Shown piece by piece: positions 11,518-23,237 of a DNA stretch of 64,000 bases. How positions within the stretch are numbered: the first letter of the stretch is position 1; each line of letters opens with the position of its first letter. A program made the translations under genes and the position numbers. The stretch spans positions 31,211,203 to 31,275,202 of the forward strand of contig OX439133.1 of assembly GCA_949318235.1 (NCBI GenBank), in the 5' to 3' direction. Source of the DNA: Ecdyonurus torrentis (Eukaryota > Arthropoda > Insecta > Ephemeroptera > Heptageniidae). Below the pieces are notes generated by a model. The model did no database searches. It was given only the letters and a program-made list of their open reading frames with translations, and was not told the origin of the DNA.

Positions 11518-12354
11518 GGAGGGAGGGATGGAGGGGAAAAGTATTTATTCACAAATTTCTTCTTTAATCAAAATATAAACTTTAGAGACACGATAGAAAA
11601 ATTAGGTATACCTGTATAGATTGGTTATATCTATACTCATAGTGTGAGAGGGAGGGAGAGAGAGGGAGGGAGAGGAAGGGAGAGAGAGAGAATGAAACGT
11701 AAAAAAAGTAACCTTTTTTCGGCAATCGAGAAAGAATCTTGTAAAAAAAAAATAAAACTTCCAATTTGATTAAAAACAAAATGAAAAAAATACATATATC
11801 ACAGTTAAGAAAAAAATGTTACTTTTTTCTTGTTTATCTTTCAATGCTATTGCAGTAATCATGCCAATGTTTACATATCAATCGAGAATACGACTATCTT
11901 TATGATGACAAAATTGTGCCTATAATGCCTATATACTGTAAAGTAGTATAGTATAAAGGCCTGGAAAAAAAAAAAAAAAAAAAGTTGTCAATGGGAGTCA
12001 CAAATTTCAGTGGACTCTTTTAAATACTTCTATTAACGTACCTGGTGACCAACTCGGTACCGCCAGTAATAAAAACAGTAAAATAAGGATAATTATTTTA
12101 ACTTTAAACAATATTATTCTTTATATGTGATTATTTATTTCCAGCAAAACTAATAGTATTAACTTCGTTTTTTTTTTTTTTTTTTTTTTTTTTTAAGTAT
12201 AATTAATATTTTTAACTTTAAAACAAGTCCATATTAGTCAATCACTTATTCCGTCATTAATATTAAAGTCCATGCCATATATCAGCAATCAATAATATGG
12301 GCCGGTAGAAAAAAAAATCATATTGCCACTGGGACAAAAAATTAAATATTTAAT

Positions 12355-12556
12355 ATTTATGCTAGATCATTTTCATCACAAATTGTTCAATATGGCAAAA
12401 TATAATAATATAATGCATAATAATTATAATGTATAGCATAAATATATATTGTACAGCATAATTATTTACATCGTTCAGAAATAGCATAATTTATACTATA
12501 CGTAATGACATAAATGCAAAATAAATTACGTAAATTTTTTTTCTGTGCAGATTAAA
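12355..12556. mobile_element. Family K AT-rich MITE
   Basis: Contains GCTAGATCATTTTCA, AAATTGTTCAATATGG, repeated AGCATAA-type motifs and a right end with ATAAATTACGTAAATTT. It matches the copies at 29.0, 33.7, 44.8 and 55.5 kb. Confidence 0.5.
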
Positions 12557-12765
12557 ACATTGAAAGCATGGATGATGTAAATAGATTGAATTATTATCTC
12601 AAGTATATGAAAAATTATAACAATAAAAAAAATGAATCGATTTCACAAAAAAAAAAAAAAAAAAAAAAACTCAATTTGTCCTATGCTGAGCAACGTTAAT
12701 CACTACTCCAGTATGGCGTCCAAGCGCATTAAACATGACGTCATGTGCATAATATACACTCTATA
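12557..12765 (-). mobile_element. Family B element, 5' truncated
   Basis: A B copy in reverse orientation: TTATCTCAAGTATATGA, a poly(A) expansion at 12646-12669, GTCCTATGCTGAGCAACG, CTCCAGTATGGCGTCCAAG, CATGACGTCATGTG and end ACACTCTATA. Confidence 0.7.
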
Positions 12766-12949
12766 GATTGAATGAAGTCGATAATACTGTTATAAGTATG
12801 CGAGAAAAACATCATTAAATTACTCGATTTCACAAAGTAAATAGCCTGAAAACTGCTTTTTTTCCCCCTATGCTTATCAATGTTACTCTTTGCTCCAGTA
12901 TGGCGTCGAAGCGTACTCCCGCGCTTTTTCATGCACACACCACTGTATA
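12766..12949 (-). mobile_element. Family B element fragment
   Basis: A second, more diverged B fragment in the same orientation. It keeps CTCCAGTATGGCGTCGAAGC and ends CACTGTATA, abutting the next B copy. Confidence 0.6.
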
Positions 12950-14402
12950 GGGTCTAGCAGACTTGGCCAGCGCTCTTTTAAAATGAGCGCGCTCACGCTC
13001 ATCGCTCACGCTCACGTAAATGAGCGCGCTCACGCTTTCGCTCATGATTTTGCAAATGAGCGCGCTCACGCTCACGCTCATAAATTTTTTGAGCGCGCTC
13101 ATTTGTCGCTCATATATATATTATACACACACAATATTATACTTAAATGAATTTTTAAACTGGAGCTTTTAATTTATACGTATAGTGATTTATATACAGA
13201 AGAGGACTAGGTAGAACATTTAAACAAAATAATAATAAAAACAATAATAACACAAACTTCTCATTAAAACGTAAGCGTCAAGTATATGAGTTTCTATACT
13301 TATTTGTTAAGTAATGTAATTAAAATTACATAAAAATAATAATACAATAAATTATATATATCATGCACTTCTGTATAAAATATTATAAAATGCAAACATA
13401 ATATGGTTGTGTTATCGAGTTTTTTTTACTAAATTTTAATTAAAAAATAATTTTAATTAATAAATAATAAGTGGATAAAAAATTTTGCTTTTTTTTTTTA
13501 TTATTAATGTCAATCAATGATTAGTCATGGAACCACTCTAAAAAAAATTGCACATGTTTGTATGTGCATATTAAATTTTATGATGGAATCAAAATTATAT
13601 ACAAAAATTATTGAAAATATAATAAATGTAAGTACACTTCTGAACCTATATTAACATCACTTTGTTATAAGTTATAATAGTTAAATGATTAACAAATAAT
13701 AATATATAATATCAGCAGTAAGTCTTGATAATTGTCAACCTTCATTTTAATTAACCTAAAAATTGTCTCCATCTCGAACTTTGTATTGAATCAAACAACA
13801 AGTCAAGTATTGTTATTTATTGTAAATAATAGCCAGGTGTTTTGTTTTGGTAAACAATATCACAAGCAGGTAGATTCTACTTGAGAGCTTTTACATTACA
13901 ACATGAAAACATAAAGGAAAAAAAAAAAAAAAAAAAAAAGAGCGAGTGAGTGAGTAAGGGATGAGCGTGTCGCTCAACTCATTTAAAATGAGCGCGCTCA
14001 CGCTCATGCTCATATTTTCAAAAAAGAGCGCGCTCACGCTCAACTCAAAAAAAATGAGCGCGCTCACATGAGCGTCGCTCAAACAAGTCGCTCATGGCCA
14101 AGTCTGGGGTCTAGGCATTCATGTTGAAGTCGACGCCATGTTCGATAACTCATAACATGAGTGGCATAGGAAAATAAATCATTTTGCCAGTTTAATGCAA
14201 TATTTTTGAGAGCATTGATGCTGTAAATATGTTGAATTAGTATCTCAAGTATGTGAGAAAAATAATAATAACAAAAACTTAAACTATTTCCCAAAGAAAA
14301 TGGGCTTAAATTGAAGTTTGTCCTATGCTGAGCAATGTTATTCACTAATCCAGTATGGCCTCCAAGCGCATTAAATATGACGTCATCCGCATAAACCCTA
14401 TA
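12946..14402 (-). mobile_element. Family B element split by a hAT insertion
   Basis: The B left end (TATAGGGTCTAG, 12946-12957) resumes at 14115 (GCATTCATGTTGAAGTCGAC) and continues to ACGTCATCCGCATAAACCCTATA-type sequence at 14402. Without the insert and its duplicated target, the copy is about 300 bp, the same length as the intact copy at 7850. Confidence 0.85.
12958..14106. mobile_element. Non-autonomous hAT element with GAGCGCGCTC repeats
   Basis: A 1149-bp element with 12-bp perfect TIRs (CAGACTTGGCCA / TGGCCAAGTCTG). Identical 8-bp duplications GGGTCTAG flank it (12950-12957 and 14107-14114), diagnostic of hAT. Just inside each end is a cluster of ATGAGCGCGCTCACGCTCA-type units, four on the left and three on the right, each with the palindrome GAGCGCGCTC. 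These probably are transposase-binding subterminal repeats. The ~800-bp middle is AT-rich and has no transposase frame. Confidence 0.93.
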
Positions 14403-14599
14403 GTATCGCTTGTTAAATATGGCAACGTTGCTTTATAGTAAAAAGAAGTTACGAATAATAAAAACATTCACATATATAATAAAACAACGAACGTCGTATA
14501 TAAAAAACAATAACAATCTTTTCTTTCATACTACAGTGAGAGCCACTGCCACCCAACGTTGATTTACAACTCGGCGTGTCGAGTAAAAAATTATAATAT

Positions 14600-16400
14600 A
14601 TACATCTCAACTAGCGTGGTGAGATATTTAGCATGAATAGTATAATAAAAATATATATTTCACTACTAATTAATATGTATAATAGCTTTAGTTGTAATAG
14701 TGTATTATTATTAATTGCGTAGTAACAATTTATTTGTCGTTTATTTTTATACGCAGAAATGATTAAATAAAATATTAATTAAATGTTTAATTAAATATGG
14801 ATTTTCTGACTAATTTTCTTTCTAATCCTATGAAAAATGCAAAGTAAAATTATATATTATAATATATGAAAATTATTATAACATTTCGATAATTATTCTT
14901 AAGAAATTATTATATTAAATTATTATCATATTATTTATTATTTTTGTTAATAGTGTATTTTTCAACTAATTTTATTTTCATACTCCTATAAAAATTGACA
15001 TATTAATGTCATATTAAATATTCGAAAATTAATTTCATATTTCGATAATTTTTCTTTTTAATATTATTTATTTTATTATTTTAAATGTTTCATTAAAAGT
15101 ATAACTATTATATGGTATAACTTTCGACCAATTTTATTACTAATCCTATAAAAATTTCCAATTAAATTCATATATCATTCCAAAATTAATATCATATTTT
15201 AATTTCATTAAATGTGTATCTTCCTATACTATATTTTATTACTAATTAGTTTAAACAATATTTGTCACATCTTAAAAATAAATAAAGCATTTTGATCATT
15301 TTTCTATATAGAAATGATTACGTACCGTGCTATACTAAATGTTTCCAAAAGGGTATACTTGACAAAAAAATAAATACTATACAGGAATTTTAAAACTTGT
15401 ATTTTATTTACTACAGAACATTTATTAGATTATTATTGAAAGAAATAAATAAAAATATTTTCTAATAAATGTTTTGTGAAAAAGATTATTTTCTGAACTA
15501 ATAGTTTTATTTGTAATCGTATAAATGTTAATTACAATTCAAAATATAAGATATTTGGTTGTAAAAAAATATTAAATATATGTTTCATTAAAAATATAAA
15601 AAGTTTTTTTTTCCTACTTATATAATTTTTAAATTGCGTTGTATTATTTCTGTTACTGCAAAATTTTAAAACATAATTATTTTCCCAAGTGAACGAATAT
15701 CTTAGTTAATGATTGAGTACAATTGTTATTAAATGTTAAATTATACATTTGTATTTTCCGCCTGATTTGTAATGAAAATAAGTAAAATGATAATAATTTT
15801 GAATTAAATAATATTTTATATTTTGATTATTTTTAAAGGACATAAACTAAAAGGACATGGTTAAAAGAAAGTTTAATTAAATATTTTATTAAATATAATG
15901 TTTTCTACAAATTGAAGTTTTTACTTCTATGTTATAGTATAAAAAATTTAACTGCAATTTTACGATTATTTTAGTAAAAAAAAAAATTAAATAAATAAAA
16001 TATAAGATTTTTATTATTTATACTGTTTCATTCAAAAAAAAAATCCATAACTTTAATTATAAAAGTAGTTTCTGTAATCTATTTTAAAATAAATAGAAAT
16101 ATGAACAAATATACAGAAAAGAATTGCTGTAAAAAATTAATAATATTCCACTTAAAAAGTAAATAACTTCATCTGTTTTCATTTTATTTATTGAATGAAT
16201 GCTTATTACTTCATAACTGCAACGTATTTTTTTATAAGTTTATATTTATCATTTCAATTATATTTTCATACAGATATTATATAGCGACAATTTTTGGGAC
16301 AAAAAATATAGAAATTTTCCTACATAGTAATAGTTATATTTATAATTTCAAAATTGTTTTAATTATAATTTAAAATATTAAATATTGTCATTATTTTTCT
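14600..16400. repeat. Degenerate AT-rich tandem repeat region
   Basis: Related phrases recur about every 155-165 bp in the first part: TTCTGACTAATTTTCTTTCT near 14808, TTCAACTAATTTTATTTTC near 14970, TTCGACCAATTTTATTACT near 15123. Each is followed by TAATCCTATAAAAAT-like and TTTCATTAAA-like sequence. Later units are more decayed. No gene is visible in the surrounding 14403-16860. Confidence 0.4.
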
Positions 16401-16864
16401 ATAGAAACGTAACGATAAAAAAATATATATATATTATGATCAGCCTTACAAATATTTGATATATTTTACTACGCTTATGATAAAAATATATTATAATATG
16501 AGTATTGTAAATCGATCAATGGAATTTTAATGTGATCATGATGATCTTCAAACCGGATTAAGAAATAAAAATAAATATGAAGATTCGGATAAACCGAATA
16601 GTACTTGAAACAATTTTACTCTGTAGTTTATCAGTTTATAATTTTTTGCTAAAATATAATTTTTTTTTTTGAGGTTAAATTTTCAACTAAAATATAATTT
16701 TACAATTTATTTACTACTACGATTCATATTATCACGAATTAGATAAAAGCTATGAGCTATGAATAACTCAAATCAAAGAAGCAAAATACAGCTTAGGATG
16801 AAAACATAACATAAACCCACCAAAGCACACCTGATTTTTTACTCAGCTGTTCCATTGTTTATAC

Positions 16865-17366
16865 TAGAGCTGTTAATTTAAACCGGTTCGAGAACCCGCC
16901 CGGGCCAAAATCTTCGGGGTGCTCGTTTTTTTGAAAATGGTCGACCCGGGTCTCGAGCTTTTAGCTCGAAAACGATGAAAAAAAAAAAAAGCTCTTGAAA
17001 ATAAATCGAACTAAAGAACAATTTTTGAGGAAAGCATAAAAAAAAGTTTGTAAATTTGATTTAAAATGGTGTTTTTAATATTCTATCATGCAAAATAAGT
17101 TGCTTAAAATATTGTAAAAAATTCTTTTATTTTATTTATGCATTTTTATCCTTCAAAAACATTTTTTTCAAAATGAAAAATCGAGCTTTTTTCTTCATAG
17201 GCTCTAAAGCTCGTTTTTAAACTTCGGCTCAATTATCGAGCTTTTCGAGGTTTGGCTCGTTTCTTGAGTTTAAGCTCAATTTCAAGCTTAACCCGGGTTT
17301 CAAGTCAAACCGGGCTAAACAAATTTCAGCCCGGGCTAAAAATATCTCGAGTTTTTTACAGCTTTA
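16865..17366. mobile_element. hAT-like element with CCCGGG-rich ends
   Basis: A 502-bp element with ends TAGAGCTGTTAA and TTTTTTACAGCTTTA. Flanks GTTTATAC (16857-16864) and GTTTTTAC (17367-17374) agree at seven of eight bases. GCCCGGGC-type and CTCGAGCTTTTAGCTCGA-type palindromes occur inside both ends. No ORF. Confidence 0.8.
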
Positions 17367-17375
17367 GTTTTTACC

Positions 17376-17376
<1 letters not shown>

Positions 17377-17408
<32 letters not shown>

Positions 17409-17420
17409 TTTTTTTTTTTT
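17377..17420. repeat. Poly(T) tract
   Basis: Two T runs split by ACCC, immediately after the hAT-like element. Confidence 0.95.
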
Positions 17421-17424
17421 ATAC

Positions 17425-17525
17425 GTAACCTAGCAAGCTAGACCTGAGCCACATCCCACTTTAAAATCACGTGGTTTCCTTTTCCGGCACTTTATTTTCC
17501 GGCATATTGAGTAAACATATAAGCG
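17425..17525 (+). mobile_element. Family I MITE, right half only
   Basis: CTAGCAAGCTAGACCTGAGC, CACGTGGTTTCCTTTTCCGG and ATTGAGTAAACATA match the right arm of the intact copy at 21883-22068. The left arm is missing. Confidence 0.7.
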
Positions 17526-18087
17526 CTCATAGGTCATCTAAATATATCAACGACAATGCACTCATTATTTGCTATTACGCATTGTTATTACATTGTATTG
17601 TATTGTATAATACAATATATTATTTTTCTTTTCAGCAATGCATTTGAATTCTTTTTAATTAACTAATGCACTAGTTAATATGCATTAGCCGGATACAAAC
17701 AAATATTATGCACAACAGGAAAATGAAATAATTGTAACAATGGCTTTAAAAATACTGCATATTGTCAAGAATCAATTAAATGTTTTTGAATAAAAGTAAT
17801 TAAAAATAATTAGTAACGTGTATTCGTTAAAATAGCATATAATTATATTATAATTGCCACTTAAAAAAATCGAGTTTTATTATTTAAAAGCAAAATAATA
17901 AGTACAGCACATTATTATATTATAATAAAAATAATAATATAATTAAAATAGATATACATACTGTAATAAATAAAAAGTTTACGTAGAAATAAATAATCTT
18001 TATAAAGATATTATTAAAACTAATGTGTTTTTTTATACTTTCAGGCAACTATTAAAATATTACGTTGCCTCCTAGTATAAAAAATAA
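17526..18087. other. AT-rich sequence, no feature seen
   Basis: No gene or repeat family was recognised. Confidence 0.5.
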
Positions 18088-18218
18088 TTAAGGAGGTCCG
18101 AGCGTAGATGGCAGCACTGGGAAAATTTCATAAGAAAATGTCTGCCATATTGTATAACAGCTGATGTTTTCCCATATAAAAATTCCGTGCTGCCATCTAC
18201 GCTCCCCTACCTCCTTAA
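18088..18218. mobile_element. Small hairpin MITE (family H)
   Basis: A 131-bp element from TTAAGGAGGT to ACCTCCTTAA. Inside the ends, AGCGTAGATGGCAGCAC and GTGCTGCCATCTACGCT are perfectly inverted. The terminal TTAA may include a target duplication. Confidence 0.75.
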
Positions 18219-18627
18219 ATAAAGGCGTGAATCAGTGACGAAATAATCTTAAAATTTTCTATGAATTCGTATCGGAAAGCTAAAATAAATTATAAATAAT
18301 AAAAATTTAAAAAAATCATATAAAAAAGCTCTTCTGGAAATAATCATATATATTGATGATTTACATAATAGAACGTAATAATAAGACACTTGTATATACA
18401 TTAAAAAAAATGTTAAAAACAGAAAATCTGTTTTTATTTTGGTTAATCAGAGGACAAAATCAATTAATTACCTGTTGTAAATCTTGCGTCTTTTGTTTGC
18501 GCTTGTGTATTTTCATAAAATAAAAGAGAACATGAATTAGTTTTTAACATCTATCAGACAATAATACAAGACATAAACACAACATAAACATAATATTTTT
18601 ACGGACCAAAAAAATAAAAAATAAATC

Positions 18628-18660
<33 letters not shown>
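18219..18660. other. AT-rich sequence and poly(T)
   Basis: No gene visible; a T tract occupies 18632-18660. Confidence 0.5.
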
Positions 18661-18665
<5 letters not shown>

Positions 18666-18800
18666 GTTAAGCAATTGTTTTGAGGCTGACTTATCAATTT
18701 CACTCACATCTGCTTATATTTTTCTAGGTACTACGCATGCGCAATACATTGAATCGGAAGAGATTGTAATAAAGTTGGCCTTAAAACAGTTGCTTTTTTA
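18661..18800. mobile_element. Family C MITE, decayed copy
   Basis: GCAATTGTTTTGAGGCTGAC, TCACTCACATCTGCTTAT, CTACGCATGCGCAATAC and GTTGGCCTTAAAACAGTTGC match family C, with several substitutions and a weaker right arm. Confidence 0.6.
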
Positions 18801-19068
18801 TAAATCAATAACAATAACATAATTTTTGCTACATAATAATAACACTGATCAGCATAACAATTATACTGTAAACATACTACTCTAAAAATAGCATAATTAA
18901 AGTTATTTTATAATATGATACAAGCGATGAATTACTTACGTTACTATATATTTTTATCTGTATGCTACATTAATTATATTGTAACATTTCATGGTTTATG
19001 TTGTACCTTTTTTTTGTACACAAAAATAAAGAACATTAATTAAATTTACTACCAAATAAATACTATTC

Positions 19069-19235
19069 TATTGACTGATAAAGGAACAACTGTTTTGAAG
19101 CCAACTATAAGCAATTTCGCTCATATCCGCTTCCGTTTCGTCTTACTGCGCATGCGTAGTAGGAGAAACGGAAGCGGATGTGATCAAAATCGCTTATAGT
19201 CGGCCTCAAAACCGTTGTTCCTTTACTAGTCAATA
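19069..19235. mobile_element. Family C hairpin MITE
   Basis: Nearly the whole element is an inverted repeat: TATTGACTGATAAAGGAACA on the left and the reverse complement of TATTGACTAGTAAAGGAACA on the right, with GCTTCCGTTTCG / CGGAAGC toward the centre. The loop holds CTGCGCATGCGTAG, itself palindromic. TA flanks TTGACT on both sides, suggesting a TA target. Confidence 0.85.
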
Positions 19236-19635
19236 CAGTTTAACTATAAACTTTTTTTTCTTTTTTTAAATAGTGTAAAAAAGGCGGGTTTTTTGTTATT
19301 AAATAAAAATATTTCTGAATTTCTATATGCTAAATTATTACTTCATTACTTTTGTGTTTTTTTTTTCTTACTTTTTACAAACATTAACTGCTCCATTATA
19401 TGAATGCAGCTGTGTTCATAAATTATGTTAACTAAAAATACCATAGTTCCGGTAAAACAATTAAATCACGCAATTACTGGAAGCAAATGGTAAAAATAAA
19501 ATATTGGCGCGTATTTGATTTAAAAACAAGTTGTAATACTTTCTCATTCTTACACTATAGCGCGAGAAAACCTGTGTCACGGGATTTTAACATACAGGAT
19601 AAGAACCTCTTGTAGAATACAATGTTTTCTAAATG

Positions 19636-19775
19636 TTAATAGTTCTAATTTTTACCACAACAATGTGGTAAGTGTAGTATGGCGCCACCGTCGCAGACAA
19701 AGTGTTAGCCATGATGGTGGCGCCAATTATAACATGTGTTTTGATTGCAGTGGCAAAAATGTAAACTACTAAAAT
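19636..19775. mobile_element. Probable MITE with GGCGCC palindromes
   Basis: TATGGCGCCACC at 19678 is the inverse of GGTGGCGCCA at 19715-19724. Less perfect pairing extends outward (TTTTTACCACAACAATG versus CATTTTTGCCACTGCAATC inverted). A 78-codon minus frame across it looks accidental. Confidence 0.45.
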
Positions 19776-20204
19776 TAAGAAGACGTTTTTTGGTAAAGGG
19801 TTATCATATACAGAAGCTCCGAAGCGAGATCTGTGTTTTTTAATTATAAAGGAAGAAGCATACAAGATAAATATGACTACTTTTTCTCTAACTATTTTTT
19901 TAATAAAAAAGTTAAATGTTCTTAAATTTTGACGATGTCAACTAAATTTTCAGCATTCTACTTTCTAGGACAAAATACCATGAAACAGTTCTTTTATATA
20001 CAAATAAAAGCCCAAGTATCTGTCATTGATTGGTGAACACTGAACACGTGACATAAAATTGTGCATGCTGATTCGCTGAAGAAAATATATATATAAAAGC
20101 AGACATTTCTATTTACTATAAAACCATTGTTTTTGTATTTTTAAATTGTTTTATTTTTCGCGCTGAAAATCTGAAAACATAAAGAAGATTGCTTGGTAAA
20201 TTAC

Positions 20205-20318
20205 CTGAGGTGCAGAAGCATTGCGGCCACGTTTGACACGACGGTTTAAGATGATGCGCTGGACTTCCATTTGATCACCACGTCGGAAGGCTCGAATCAC
20301 CTTGCGGAGCGCATCGGC
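20205..20318 (-). CDS. Internal exon of a SAP-like domain protein
   Basis: A 114-bp exon of 38 codons, phase 0 at both ends. On the minus strand it follows TTATTTTTACAG and ends ...CCTCAG before GTAATT, good acceptor and donor. It encodes ADALRKVIRAFRRGDQMEVQ, then a basic stretch with RRVKRGRNASAPQ. It is clearly GC-richer than its surroundings. Read after the exon at 41006-41332, LPGNMK is followed by ADALRKVIRAF, completing the second helix of a SAP-like motif. The following basic segment would suit nucleic-acid or microtubule binding. No stop or later exon was found, so the gene probably continues below position 1. The protein's identity beyond SAP-like is inference. Confidence 0.75.
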
Positions 20319-20379
20319 CTGTAAAAATAAGAGACAAAAATTATTTGTGGTTAAAATTTTTAAAATTGTTTTATAACAT

Positions 20380-20690
20380 ACGGATGATGTCATATTTAAT
20401 GCACTGGAACGCCATACTAGCTAGAGTAATGAATAGCATTGCTTATAGCATCTAGAAAAAAACATAGTTTTTGGCTATTTTCTGTCAAAAGTTGGATAAT
20501 TTTTTGTTACTATTTTTCTCACATACTTGAGATATTAATTCAACCTATTAACAGCACCAATGCTCTAAAAAATATTGCTTATATACTTAGTGTTTTTAAA
20601 CTGTCAAAATGAGTCATTTTCCTATACCGGCCTATATTATTGAGTTATCTAACTGTTGTTATTGTTGACTAGAACCTATTTAACCCTATA
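20380..20690 (+). mobile_element. Family B element, left tip missing
   Basis: Starts at GGATGATGTCATATTTAATG and ends AACCCTATA. It retains CACATACTTGAGATATTAATT and AACTGTCAAAATGAG. It lies about 60 bp upstream of the internal exon, in the intron. Confidence 0.75.
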
Positions 20691-20759
20691 CCTTTAACAG
20701 AACCATCGGCTACGTGTTAAACTTATAGATAAGGCCCAAATTTTTTTACATTCAAAATA

Positions 20760-21125
20760 AGGTAATTATGTTAAGTTTTTGTTTTATTATTATTATCATG
20801 AGTTCTTTTCTTTTTCTTCTGTAACACCAACACCGGAATCCTACTTGATTCAAGGTGAAGGTGAGAGTAATCCAGTACCAATTATCTATTAGAAACTGCA
20901 GGTGGCATATAGAGGGATCACAAACGAAACACTTTGCGCACGATGTTAGCTGTGCCAAGAACTGCATGACACGTAAATGCCTGTCCTCGAGGTTCAACTT
21001 TTCTCTTGCTGTCAACCAATCCCTGCTAACCAGACCATTCACAGAAACCACAACAGGGACAATTTCAACACTTCTTAGTTGACACATATCCTTCAACTCA
21101 ATGGAAAGCGACACTTGCGTACACT
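20760..21125 (-). pseudogene. Non-LTR retrotransposon 3' end (L1/RTE-like)
   Basis: A second LINE type, in minus orientation. The translation includes SIELKDMCQLRSVEIVPVVV, SVNGLVSR and LNLEDRHLRVMQ. A +1 shift then gives AVLGTANIVRKVFRL and a stop near 20935. The pattern VEIVPVVV...G..., then a short helix with LLGTA.IVRKVL, is the conserved end of many reverse-transcriptase ORFs. It is 5' truncated and frameshifted. The 3' UTR ends in an ATAATA-type repeat (minus strand) near 20785. Confidence 0.7.
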
Positions 21126-21525
21126 TGCGACGCTAAAATCTAAATATTATGAAGCACATCACTATACTTTTATGCCAAATTTTAAACCACATCAGTATGA
21201 TGTTTTGGCTGCATATAAGCACTGTTAAATTTAATACTAATAAAATAAAATTTACACCACAAAATTATTAAATATATTTTTTCCTTGTAGTTTTTATACG
21301 CACTTGCTACCACAAATAACCGTTAAAATGATACAAATTTTATTGGCATTAAACAATTAAAATATACGATCCCTTACTCAAATTCACAATATTTTATTTA
21401 TTTTTCTTATCCTAAAATCACAATACATACATACAAAATGTATTCGCTTAGGTGCAGTGAGAGTTTACTACAGAAATGCAAGTGAAAATGATAAAACAAA
21501 TGATATTTTTAAATAAATAATTATA
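21126..21525. other. AT-rich intronic sequence
   Basis: No frame or repeat family was recognised. Confidence 0.5.
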
Positions 21526-21529
21526 ATTT

Positions 21530-21824
21530 AAGCCATAGACCACATAAAAAGACATGTGCTTTTTAATGATTAAACACGAAATGGGATCTTCAAAGCTGTT
21601 GACAATTTTTGCCAGAATGTTAATGTAGCTGCACGAGAGCGTTAAAAAAATGTAAAGTATGCAATTTGCGTGAAAATTCATGTAAGACGTCAGAAACATG
21701 CAAAAATTAGTAAAAAATTGTTGTCCGGGTTGCATAAATCGAAATTTTCTGATCACTGCTACGGCGCTACTGTTGGGTTTTGGGACAAACTAACGTTATT
21801 TATGTAAATCCCATCAAGTGCGCT
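21530..21824 (-). mobile_element. Family A MITE
   Basis: Starts AAGCCATAGACCACATAAA (reverse view of the A right end), with GGGATCTTCAAAGCTG, AGACGTCAGAAACATG and GTTGCATAAATCG. It stops at CATCAAGTGC, before the expected left terminus. Confidence 0.8.
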
Positions 21825-21882
21825 AAACCGATAAACTCCATTGCTATATATAGCTATTTTTTTCTCATGTTTTATTGATACT

Positions 21883-22068
21883 GATTGCTCATGTTTACTC
21901 AAAATGTGGAAAAGGAAGTGGCCGGAAAAGGAAACCACGTGACGGTGAAAGTGGGAGAAAAGTTGGTGCTAGCAGCAAGCTAGGCCTGAGCTACCTCCCA
22001 CTTTTACTGTCACGTGGTTTCCTCTTCCGGCACTTCCTTTTCCGCATTTTGAGTAAACATAAGCAATC
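21883..22068. mobile_element. Family I MITE, intact
   Basis: 186 bp from GATTGCTCATGTTTACTCAA to its near-perfect inverse at 22068. TIRs are about 75 bp and include AAGGAAGTGGCCGGAAAAGG, AACCACGTGAC and AAGTGGGAG. The unpaired loop is only ~30 bp. Partial or decayed copies lie at 1672, 17425 and 24866. Confidence 0.88.
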
Positions 22069-22920
22069 AATATTATTATATATTTCAAATATTCATTTTA
22101 TTGTCAAGCAACATAATATTTATATGAGACATATTATGGCAGAGCTGTCTAATACATTACAAATAAATTGGTGCTTCCCCACCCGTTCCCCAATTCAAAA
22201 TTATACCATACTTATGTATAGTATCGAATTTGTTGATACTTTTCCTTCCCGTTCACAAAAACGTTATTTGAATGCATTCTAATCATATAATTACCTTAAA
22301 AGCAACGTATTATTTAAAATTGATATACAAAATTAACTTTCAAACATTTTTCTTTAGATTTTTTACGAGAACAGAATCAACAAAATATTACAATTCGGTG
22401 TAAATATAATATTTATGTAAATAAAACGTACACTCAAGTGTTCAAAAAAAAAAAAAAAAATTAAAGTAATGAAAAAGTAATAATATATAAGAACGAAGAA
22501 AACTAGCAGAAAGTAAACATTTCAAGTCTCATGACAGCGTCTTGAATAAGTTGACCTTTGAGTTGACACAAAAATGCTGTCTATTTCTTTTCGGTACAAA
22601 AGAAACACCTTTATAATGAAAAAAATATTATCGAATTCAAATTATGCAAAAATGGAAACATTATACGAATACGAACAACAAAATAAGGGAGTACCGAAAT
22701 GAAATGAATAACTTTCAATTTTAGTGATGCATTTCAGTCTGTAATTGTGAAATTTTTTGATTTCCTTGCGGTACATAGGTGATCGGCTGACATCTCATAA
22801 ATTGGACGGTCACGAAATATAAAACTAATATTAACACGTGAAGTAAAGATGAAATGATACCTATAATATACAAAATTTTAGTTATGCCAAACACATGCAA
22901 ACACCAGCAAAATAATATTT
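22069..22920. other. AT-rich intronic sequence
   Basis: No gene seen; a poly(A) tract occupies 22446-22461. Confidence 0.5.
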
Positions 22921-23237
22921 AAAGCAATAGACCACATAAAACAGCATGTGCTGGGATCTTTAAAACTGATGACAATTTTTACAGAATGTTAATGTAGCCC
23001 CACGAGAGAGCGTGAAAATGCTGTAAAGTATGTAATTTGAGTGAAAATTCATGTTTATGACATCAGAAACCTGCAAAAATTAATATGAAAAAGTTGTGCG
23101 GGTTGCATAAATCGACATTTCTGATTACTGCTACGGGGCTACTGTTGGGTTTTGAGACAAACTAATGTTATTTATGTAAATCCCATCAAGTGTTTTGTGT
23201 TATAAATGCTTATGTTTTTCTCTGGTATATTTCTTTA
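22921..23237 (-). mobile_element. Family A MITE
   Basis: Both ends are present: AAAGCAATAGACCACATAAA and TGTTTTTCTCTGGTATATTTC. The middle includes GTGCGGGTTGCATAAATCG and TGACATCAGAAACC, a decayed CRE-like site. Confidence 0.82.
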
